Shown: piece by piece, positions 57,878 to 64,000 of the stretch
How positions within the stretch are numbered: position 1 is the stretch's first letter
How the letters are laid out: each line of letters begins with the position of its first letter
Translations under genes and position numbers: made by a program
The notes under the pieces: generated by a model
Databases searched by the model: none
The model's input: only the letters and a program-made list of their open reading frames with translations
What the model was told of the DNA's origin: nothing
Source of the DNA: Deltaproteobacteria bacterium Ga0077539
GTDB taxonomy: Bacteria; Myxococcota_A; Polyangia; Polyangiales; Ga0077539
Direction of reading: 5' to 3'
NCBI GenBank assembly: GCA_001465015.1
Contig: LNEO01000206.1
Location: 1-64,000 of the forward strand
DNA: 64,000 nt

Positions 57878-59245
57878 ATGAGCGACGCGACCGCGGTGCA
57901 AGACCGCAGACCGCACGTCGTCATCGTGGGCGGAGGCTTCGGCGGGCTCACCTGCGCCCAGTCTCTCGCCCGCGCGGACGTCAGGATCACGCTGGTCGAT
58001 CGGACCAACCACCATCTCTTTCAACCGCTGCTCTATCAGGTGGCGACCGCCGGGCTTTCTCCGGCAGAGATCGCCGCGCCGATCCGCGCCGTGCTCTCTG
58101 CGCAGAAGAACGTGACCGTGCTGCTCGAGGAGGTCTCGTCCGTCGAGCTGGCGCGCAATCGCCTGCACCTGCGCGAGCGCACGCTCGAATACGATTTTCT
58201 CGTCGTCGCGGTGGGCGCGGTCAACAACTACTTCGGCAAGGACAACTGGGCCGAGTTTGCGCCGGGAATGAAATCGCTCGACGAGGCCGTCGAGCTTCGT
58301 CGTCGCGTGCTCGTGGCCTTCGAAGAGGCCGAGCGCGAGGCGGACGAGTCCATGCGTGAGGCCCTGTTGACGATGGTGATCATCGGCGGCGGAGCCACTG
58401 GCGTCGAGATGGCCGGAGCGCTCGCGGACCTCTCGCGCACCGTGCTCGCGAGGGACTTTCGCAACATCGATCCGAGCAAGGCCAGGGTGCTGCTCGTGGA
58501 GGGGGGCGAGCGCGTTCTCGGCGGATTTCCTGCGAACTTGAGCGAGAGCGCGCAGGAGCAATTGAAGGAGCTCGGCGTCGAGCTCGTGCTCGGTCAGCGC
58601 GTCGCGCGGATCGACAACGAAGGGATCGTGCTGCGCCCGTCTGCGGGAGGCGAAGAGAAGCGGATCCCCTCTCGCACGATCGTGTGGGCCGCTGGCGTCA
58701 AGGCCGCTCCCATCACCAAGACGCTGGGCGTCGCGCTCGACAAGGGCGGACGCGTGATCGTCGATCCCGACTGTTCGGTGCCGGGCTTCTCCAACGCATA
58801 TGTGATCGGCGACTGCGCGAACTGGGCGCACGACGGCGAAGCCCTGCCGGGGCTCTCTCCGGTCGCGATGCAGATGGCCCGCTGCGTGGCCGAGAACATC
58901 GAGCGCGGGATCGACAAGCTCCCGGGCAAGCGGCTTCGCTATCGCGACAAAGGGATGATGGCGACCATCGGCCGATCGCGCGCCGTCGCCAAGAGCGGCC
59001 CCATGGAGCTCACGGGCTTCATCGCGTGGCTCGCGTGGATCTTCGTGCACCTGTGGTTCTTGGTGGGCTTTCGCAATCGGTTCGTCGTGTTCTTCAACTG
59101 GGCGTACTCGTACCTCGTGTACGCGCGCGGGGCGCGGATCATCACGGGCGAGCGCTTCGACGCAGGCGCTCCAGCGCCCATCGAAGAGACCGACGGTGAC
59201 ATGCCGTCTTCGAGCATGCGCGCGCAGCAAGCGGCGGCACGATAG
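57878..59245 (+). CDS. ndh: Type II NADH dehydrogenase
   Basis: 455 aa from MSDATAVQDR; the upstream ORF extension is antisense to the SDR gene. NDH-2 features: HVVIVGGGFGGLTCAQSLAR (FAD), HHLFQPLLYQVATAGLSP, a second fold VIIGGGATGVEMAGALADL (NADH), VWAAGVKAAPITK, NAYVIGDCANW, and the C-terminal membrane-binding part FIAWLAWIFVHLWFLVGFRNR. It passes electrons from NADH to quinone without pumping protons, on the inner face of the membrane. It is divergently transcribed from the SDR gene with 73 bp between starts. Confidence 0.93.
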   Translation: MSDATAVQDRRPHVVIVGGGFGGLTCAQSLARADVRITLVDRTNHHLFQPLLYQVATAGLSPAEIAAPIRAVLSAQKNVTVLLEEVSSVELARNRLHLRERTLEYDFLVVAVGAVNNYFGKDNWAEFAPGMKSLDEAVELRRRVLVAFEEAEREADESMREALLTMVIIGGGATGVEMAGALADLSRTVLARDFRNIDPSKARVLLVEGGERVLGGFPANLSESAQEQLKELGVELVLGQRVARIDNEGIVLRPSAGGEEKRIPSRTIVWAAGVKAAPITKTLGVALDKGGRVIVDPDCSVPGFSNAYVIGDCANWAHDGEALPGLSPVAMQMARCVAENIERGIDKLPGKRLRYRDKGMMATIGRSRAVAKSGPMELTGFIAWLAWIFVHLWFLVGFRNRFVVFFNWAYSYLVYARGARIITGERFDAGAPAPIEETDGDMPSSSMRAQQAAAR

Positions 59246-59354
59246 GCCGAGCTGTCATCCCCGACGCCCGGCTCGCAGGGCCACCAGACGCGGTCCGATC
59301 GCCGAGCGCGAGAGAGTGTGACAGGCAAAGTGAAACAAAATTCTTTTTGATTTC

Positions 59355-59367
59355 GCGGAACTTCCGC
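59355..59367. promoter_or_regulatory. Short inverted repeat upstream of the FHA-AgmX gene
   Basis: gcggaa-c-ttccgc, a 6-bp inverted repeat 40 bp before the ATG, within a comparatively A/T-rich leader. It may be an operator; support is weak. Confidence 0.25.
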
Positions 59368-59407
59368 TGCCCCCTCGTTGTCATACCGGGCCGAACGAGG
59401 TCGAACG

Positions 59408-60841
59408 ATGCAGCACTCCCGCACTCCTGTTGGCTCGATGACGAAGGCGATGAACGCGGTCCGTACGGACACGCGTGGCCCCAAGGTTCTGCGCATTGGC
59501 GTGCTGACGGACGCGCGCATTTCGGAAGAGCGCGTGGTGCGCGAGGGCGAGGTCGTGACGATCGGCTCGCACCCGTCGTGCACGATCGTGATCACGGGCC
59601 CCGACGCGCCCGAGAAGCACGTGCTCTTCGCGAAGCGCGACGGCCGCTGGTCGCTCGCGTTTGCGCCGAAGCTCGACGGCCGCGCGCTCATCGACGGAAA
59701 GATCCGCGCGATCTCCGAGCTGTTCGGCGCCGAGGCCGAGCTCGCGCTCGACGACACCGCGCGCGGAAAGGTCACGCTCGCCGGCGTCTCGGTGCTCTTT
59801 CAGTTCGTCGCTCCGCCGCCGGTCGCGCCCAAGCCGCAGCTGCCGCAGGCGATTTTGCACAAGCCGCTCGCCGAGCAGGACTGGCGCTACAACGCGTGCC
59901 TCGCGAGCTTCATGGCGATGGCCTTCGTGGGCATGGGCTACGTCGAGTACGGCTACGACCCCGAGGTCGAGGCGATGGACATCCGCGAGGAGGTTCGGCT
60001 GGTTCGCCTCGCGACCGCGCCGAGCGAGCCCGAGCCCGCGCCCGAGCAGGCAGCGAACGCTCCGGACGCGAACCCGCAGACCCCGGCGCCGAGCCGCAAC
60101 GACAGCACACGTAATCGAGACGTCGCGCGAAACACGAATCCCTCGCCCGCGCGTCCGAGCGCCGAGGACCGGGCCAACGCGGCGATGCGCAGCGCCCAGA
60201 CCGCGTCGGACGCAGTCATGAGGGCGCTCGACAACAGCAACGAGTTTCGCGCGATCGCCAACGCGCTCGGCGGTGATCGCTCGGCGGTCGCGATGATCCG
60301 CAACGGCCAGGGCCTGATGGACGACTCCGTCGAGGCGCTCGCGAACAGCACTGGAATTCGTACGGCGACGAACAACAACGCGGGCCTCAACCGAACGGGG
60401 CTGCTCGCGTCCAACGCTCCCAACGGAAACACCCTCGGCAGGACCGGGCGCATCGACGGCCCCGGCCCCATCGCGACGAGCACCACGCCGGTCGAAGAGC
60501 GGGTGATTCGCACCCGTGTGTCCACCGGCACGCTGGTCTCCGACCCCCTTCCGGGCACGCCCACGGACGAGATCGTCCGCGTGTTTCGCCGCAACATCGG
60601 CGGCGTCCAGAGCTGCTACACGCGGGCGATGCGCAACAACCCTGGCCTTCGCGGGCGCATCGAGATCTCGTTCTCCATCGGCACGACGGGGCGCGTCGTC
60701 GGCTCGCCGAGCGTCTCGGGCATCGCCAACGCCGACGAGCTGAATACGTGTGTCGCAGGCCGCGTGCGCACCTACGTGTTTCCGCAGCTCGAAGAGGCGA
60801 CGCCGGTGATGTTTCCGGTCACGCTCGAGCCCGGCGGCTGA
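59408..60841 (+). CDS. FHA-TM-AgmX/PglI C-terminal protein
   Basis: 477 aa from MQHSRTPVGS with gagg upstream. Residues about 28-140 are FHA-like (VVREGEVVTIGSHPSCTIVITG), probably binding phosphothreonine in the cytoplasm. A transmembrane segment follows at about 165-185. A long Asn/Arg/Ala-rich linker follows. The C-terminal about 100 residues are the AgmX/PglI or TonB-like domain (VFRRNIGGVQSCYTRAMRNNPGLRGRIEISFSI, two Cys). AgmX and PglI are linked to adventurous gliding in Myxococcus, but the domain is broadly used at the cell envelope. It links a phospho-signal to an envelope domain (inference). Confidence 0.83.
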   Translation: MQHSRTPVGSMTKAMNAVRTDTRGPKVLRIGVLTDARISEERVVREGEVVTIGSHPSCTIVITGPDAPEKHVLFAKRDGRWSLAFAPKLDGRALIDGKIRAISELFGAEAELALDDTARGKVTLAGVSVLFQFVAPPPVAPKPQLPQAILHKPLAEQDWRYNACLASFMAMAFVGMGYVEYGYDPEVEAMDIREEVRLVRLATAPSEPEPAPEQAANAPDANPQTPAPSRNDSTRNRDVARNTNPSPARPSAEDRANAAMRSAQTASDAVMRALDNSNEFRAIANALGGDRSAVAMIRNGQGLMDDSVEALANSTGIRTATNNNAGLNRTGLLASNAPNGNTLGRTGRIDGPGPIATSTTPVEERVIRTRVSTGTLVSDPLPGTPTDEIVRVFRRNIGGVQSCYTRAMRNNPGLRGRIEISFSIGTTGRVVGSPSVSGIANADELNTCVAGRVRTYVFPQLEEATPVMFPVTLEPGG

Positions 60842-60945
60842 TCGCTCGAAGCACGGCTCTGAACCGCTCGGGGGCGCGTTTGGTCCGTTGGGGGATTGTG
60901 TAGGTCCACAAGGGGACGTCGTTCGTGTAGCGAGTGCGCACGACG

Positions 60946-61686
60946 ATGTCCGACGCGCCCTTTGGTTCTGCACTCGCAGCGCTCGTTCGCGCTCCACGCA
61001 CGCGATGGCTCGCCTGGGTGAGCGCGTCGCTCGCGTTCACCGTGGCGCTCGTGTTCGCGCGCATCCGCCACACCGGTCACCAGTCGTTTCGCTTCCTGTT
61101 GTGGAACCTCTTTCTCGCCGTCCTCCCCTTCGGGGCGACGGTGGTGCTCCGCGCGGCGAGCGAGCGCCGTCCTTCGCGCGCAACAGCCATCACCCTGCTC
61201 CCTCTCTGGGCTCTCTGGTTCGTCTTCTGGCCCAACGCGCCGTACCTCGTGACGGACTTCGTGCACTTCGTCCCCAGGCGTGACGTGCCCCAGTGGTTCG
61301 ACCTTCTTCTATTACTCTCGTGCGCGCACAACGGGCTCATGCTCGGGCTCGGCTCGCTCTACGACGCCGAGCGCTCGCTCCTGGCGTTTGCCCCGAAGCG
61401 CCGCTGGCTCGCGGTGCTCGTTCCGGGGCTCGCCATCAGCGCGGGCGCGTTCGGCATCTTTCTCGGGCGTTTTCACCGATGGAACAGCTGGGACCTCGCC
61501 ACCCGTCCCCTCGCCGTGCTCGCCGACTCGCTCGCCATCCTCGCGTCCCCGACCACCCATCGAACCGCCTGGCTCGTCACCGTCTCGCTCAGCGCGTTTC
61601 TCACCATCGCGTACTGCCAGTTTCGCGCGCTCGCCGCGCCCTCGGAGTCGCCCGAACGAAAGCACCCCGTCGCATCTCGCTCGTAG
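60946..61686 (+). CDS. DUF1361 membrane protein
   Basis: 246 aa with about seven transmembrane helices. It carries the DUF1361 core FWPNAPYLVTDFVHF and GLGSLYDAERSL, FGIFLGRFHRWNSWDL. The family is uncharacterised. The ATG at 60946 lies four codons after the track's GTG start at 60934. It precedes the M19 dipeptidase gene by 27 bp in the same direction. Confidence 0.88.
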   Translation: MSDAPFGSALAALVRAPRTRWLAWVSASLAFTVALVFARIRHTGHQSFRFLLWNLFLAVLPFGATVVLRAASERRPSRATAITLLPLWALWFVFWPNAPYLVTDFVHFVPRRDVPQWFDLLLLLSCAHNGLMLGLGSLYDAERSLLAFAPKRRWLAVLVPGLAISAGAFGIFLGRFHRWNSWDLATRPLAVLADSLAILASPTTHRTAWLVTVSLSAFLTIAYCQFRALAAPSESPERKHPVASRS

Positions 61687-61713
61687 CGAGGTATCTTCGC
61701 CGCCAACACAGCG

Positions 61714-62796
61714 ATGAAGCTCTCGTTTCGCGATTGGCGCGAAGACCGTGACGGCTGGGCGCAGTCCCTCGGGGTAACCCGCGATGCGATCGACCTCTAC
61801 CTCGACTGCGACGTGATCGACCTGCACGTCGACACGTTTATCTGGCACCGGCTCTTCGGCTACGACCTCCACGAGCGGCACAGGCACGGGCTCTTCGGCG
61901 CGCGCTGCTACTCGCAGGTCGACCTCCCGCGCATCCGCGAGGCGCAGGTGACGGGCGCGACGTGGGTCATCACCACCAACCCCTTTCGTCCTCAGTCGCT
62001 TCGGCCCGAGGCGTTTTCGAAGAACCTCGATCGACTCGTGAGCGAGCTGTCTCGCGCTTCAGAAGACGTCGCCGTCGTGCGCAACGTCGCCGAGTACAAA
62101 GCCGCCCGCGCAAAGGGGCTGCACGCGGCGTTCATCGGCGTTCAGGGCGGCAACGCCCTCGACGAGAGCATCGACGCCCTCGATCGATTGAAAGACAACC
62201 TGGTCCTTCGCATCACGCTCGTTCACCTCTCGTCTTCGAAGCTCGGCGTGACGAGCTCGCCGGCCGCGTCGCTCGCTGGCGACGACGAGGGGCTCGCGGA
62301 GTTCGGCTTCGAGTACATCCACCAGCTCAACCACCGAAAGGTCTTCGTCGACCTCGCGCACATCTCGCGAAAGGGCTTCTGGGACGCCCTCAGCGTGCAC
62401 GACAAGACCCTCCCCGTGATCGTCACGCACACCGGCGTGTGCGGCGTGCACGAGCACTGGCGCAACCTCGATGACAAGCAGGTCCGCGCCATCGGCGAGC
62501 GCGGCGGCGTCGTCGGCGTGATGTACCAGAGCTCGTTTCTCGGCGACTCGATGTGGGGCGGTCGCGCCGAGTCGGTCGTCCGCCACCTCGAGCACGTCGC
62601 GAATATCGCAGGAGACAGCGTCGCTGCGCTCGGAAGCGACTGGGACGGCGCGATCACGCCGCCGAGGGACATGCCCACGTGCTTGGAGCTCCCGCGGCTC
62701 GTGCAGATCATGCTCGACCGCCAGTGGTCTCACACGCGCATCCGACGCACGCTGGGGGCGAACTTCCTCGACACCGTCTCGAGCATGCGAGGCTAG
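61714..62796 (+). CDS. M19 (renal-type) dipeptidase
   Basis: 360 aa. It has the M19 TIM-barrel motifs: VIDLHVDTFIW (HxD zinc ligands), GVQGGNAL (bridging Glu replaced by Gln in this stretch), LRITLVHLSSS, VFVDLAHISRKGFWDAL and IVTHTGVCGVHEHWRN (zinc His), and ALGSDWDGAI. It probably hydrolyses dipeptides or small amide-like substrates. No signal peptide. The Glu-to-Gln change at GVQGG would weaken bimetal activity, so substrate range or activity may differ from the family standard. It is convergent with the glycogen synthase gene. Confidence 0.85.
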   Translation: MKLSFRDWREDRDGWAQSLGVTRDAIDLYLDCDVIDLHVDTFIWHRLFGYDLHERHRHGLFGARCYSQVDLPRIREAQVTGATWVITTNPFRPQSLRPEAFSKNLDRLVSELSRASEDVAVVRNVAEYKAARAKGLHAAFIGVQGGNALDESIDALDRLKDNLVLRITLVHLSSSKLGVTSSPAASLAGDDEGLAEFGFEYIHQLNHRKVFVDLAHISRKGFWDALSVHDKTLPVIVTHTGVCGVHEHWRNLDDKQVRAIGERGGVVGVMYQSSFLGDSMWGGRAESVVRHLEHVANIAGDSVAALGSDWDGAITPPRDMPTCLELPRLVQIMLDRQWSHTRIRRTLGANFLDTVSSMRG

Positions 62797-62829
62797 CGAG
62801 CCGCCTCGACGATGTCCCCCGCGGCGCGC

Positions 62830-64000
62830 TTACGCCGCGCGCGGTTTGGCCAGGAGCCCCTGGTAGAGGGCTTCGTACTGGCGTGCGGCGCGGTCCCACG
62901 AGACGTCCTTGCGCATCACGCGGTGGCGCAGGCGGGCGAGGGCGTCCTTGCGGCGAAAGACAGTGAGCGCGCGGCCGATCGCGCCGAAGAGCTCGTCGGG
63001 ATCGGCGCTCTCGAAGAGAAACCCGGTGCCCGACTCGAAGCGCGCGTCGCAGTCGACCACCACGTCGCGCACCGCTCCCGCAGCGCGAGCGACAGGGAGC
63101 GCGCCGTAGCGCATCGCGTACAAGTGCGAGACCGCGCCGGGCTCTCTGCGCGAGGGCGCGACCCAGAAGTCCGCCCCCGCGAAGGCCTTGTGAAGAAACG
63201 CCTCGTCGAACTCGCGACGAAACGACACGCGATCAGGAAAGCGCTTCGCGAGCTCTTGAAACGCGCTCACGAGTCCGGCGTCGCCGTCGCCCGCGAGCAC
63301 CCAGCGCGCGTCGTTGCGCACGATGCGCGTCGCGCACGCGGCGAGCAGGTCGAGGCCGCGCGCGGCGTCGATGGGCCCCGCGTAGGCGAAGATCGGCGAC
63401 TCGGGGCGGCCCGAGAGCCCTGCGCGCTCGGCGAGGTCCACGCGGCACGCCTCGCGACCGGCGGTTCCTTCTGCGTCGAAGCGCGAGGCGAGGTGCGGGT
63501 CGGTCGAAGGGTTGAAGACGCTGTAATCGACGCCGTGAATGATCCCCGCGATGTCGAAGCCGCGGTGGCGAACGACGCCCTCGAGCCCGCGTCCCGCCTC
63601 GGGCTGCGCGAGCTCGCGCGCATACGTGGGCGAGGGCAACACGACCTTGTCCGCGCGGAGCATCCCGTGCTTCAGCCAGCAAGCCTTGCCGTAGAACTCG
63701 AGCTCGTCTGGCGAGAAGAATCGCTCGGGAATGCCCGAGCTCGCGAGCGTCGAGCGCTCGAAGAGCCCGCGCTGCTCGGGGTCGTGCACGGTCAGCACGG
63801 TCTTGATCCCCGCGAGGGCCGGGTTCTTCGCCTTGGCCAGCGAGAGAAACAGCGGGACGAGCGCGGCAGCCCAGTCGTGCGCGTGAATGACGGACGGCAA
63901 CGTCTGCTGTTGCTCGAGCCACTCGATCGAAGCCCGCGCGAGCAGCGCGAACTTGCGCGCGTCGTCGGCCGAATTCGAATAGACTTCGGGGCGATCCGTG
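62830..64000 (-). CDS. glgA: Glycogen/starch synthase (GT5), 5' end beyond window
   Basis: About 390 C-terminal residues are visible; the frame stays open to position 64000, so the N-terminus lies outside the window (the track's TTG start is internal). GT5 motifs: PSVIHAHDWAAALVPLFLS, VLTVHDPEQRGLF, the SPTYAREL and IIHGVDYSVFNPSTDP blocks, RGLDLLAACATRIV, and EPGAVSHLYAMRYGALPVARAAGAVRDVV. It adds glucose from ADP-glucose to glycogen chains. It is convergent with the dipeptidase gene, 33 bp between stops. Confidence 0.88.
   Translation of the reverse strand, partial: TDRPEVYSNSADDARKFALLARASIEWLEQQQTLPSVIHAHDWAAALVPLFLSLAKAKNPALAGIKTVLTVHDPEQRGLFERSTLASSGIPERFFSPDELEFYGKACWLKHGMLRADKVVLPSPTYARELAQPEAGRGLEGVVRHRGFDIAGIIHGVDYSVFNPSTDPHLASRFDAEGTAGREACRVDLAERAGLSGRPESPIFAYAGPIDAARGLDLLAACATRIVRNDARWVLAGDGDAGLVSAFQELAKRFPDRVSFRREFDEAFLHKAFAGADFWVAPSRREPGAVSHLYAMRYGALPVARAAGAVRDVVVDCDARFESGTGFLFESADPDELFGAIGRALTVFRRKDALARLRHRVMRKDVSWDRAARQYEALYQGLLAKPRAA

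Noticed and set aside
1-64000. tRNA, rRNA, riboswitch or CRISPR array
   Set aside because: None recognised by eye on either strand.

Overview
GENERAL. The window is GC-rich, densely coded chromosomal DNA with no rRNA, tRNA, CRISPR array or recognisable transposase. Many predicted lipoproteins carry Asp/Ser/Gly/Val linkers (DSGVDSG-type). The window also has zinc-ribbon Ser/Thr kinases, FG-GAP and propeller lipoproteins, AgmX/PglI-type C-termini and CxxCH lipoproteins. This style fits a Myxococcota (Polyangia, Sandaracinus-like) bacterium; the lineage is inferred from gene style and GC, not from a marker gene.

LAYOUT. 0.1-6 kb: a CcmB-like permease, a CapA-type phosphoesterase, a propeller protein with a lysine-rich AAVKK-repeat tail, a class II aldolase-like protein, an alpha/beta hydrolase and a DUF4230 protein. 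6-13 kb: a translationally coupled flavin/iron-sulfur dehydrogenase set (HcnABC/sarcosine-oxidase-like), then a long REPIN-like hairpin from which the next gene starts. That gene fuses an isochorismatase-type hydrolase to an AlkB-type dioxygenase and is coupled to a GST; a Tat-exported PhoX-like lipoprotein and a diheme lipoprotein follow. 13-20 kb: class I fructose-bisphosphate aldolase, two tandem zinc-ribbon/lipobox proteins, an amidohydrolase and a PCMT. 20-26 kb: a coupled run of ruvC, a lipase-like lipoprotein, a PF10023 aminopeptidase and a NOX5-like EF-hand NADPH oxidase. 26-35 kb: large surface lipoproteins, a phosphorelay (zinc-ribbon kinase-REC, single REC, hybrid kinase with Hpt), and a lipoprotein gene frameshifted by a 22-bp duplication.

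35.4-43.0 kb: a tightly packed five-gene operon that I do not recognise as a named system. It encodes a 1076-aa zinc-ribbon Hsp70/actin-fold ATPase with a Met/Pro/Gly-rich segment, a Met-Pro-Gly-rich partner, a small Cys-rich protein, a vWA-like lipoprotein and a FecR-like exported protein. 43-46 kb: aminotransferase, DEDDh exonuclease and EEP nuclease.

45.9-52.2 kb: an accessory island, all on the minus strand and partly lower in GC. It is bounded by 30-bp direct repeats (29/30 identical), one of which is the 3' end of a resident FG-GAP lipoprotein gene. It holds a three-gene ATGA-coupled cassette: a DcrB/Eag-type chaperone, a membrane-spanning protein with a C-terminal M23-peptidase-like domain, and a small lipoprotein. 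This looks like a chaperone/effector/immunity module. A second small lipoprotein and three paralogous beta-sandwich proteins (one with LamG) complete the island. 52-64 kb: FG-GAP lipoprotein, Uma2-like protein with VEGR repeats, DUF2252, YggX, an SDR that has lost its catalytic Tyr and Lys, type II NADH dehydrogenase, an FHA-TM-AgmX protein, DUF1361, an M19 dipeptidase and a glycogen synthase cut by the window end.

The best candidates for an undescribed system are the 35.4-43.0 kb ATPase/vWA/FecR operon and the 46.2-49.5 kb effector-like cassette.
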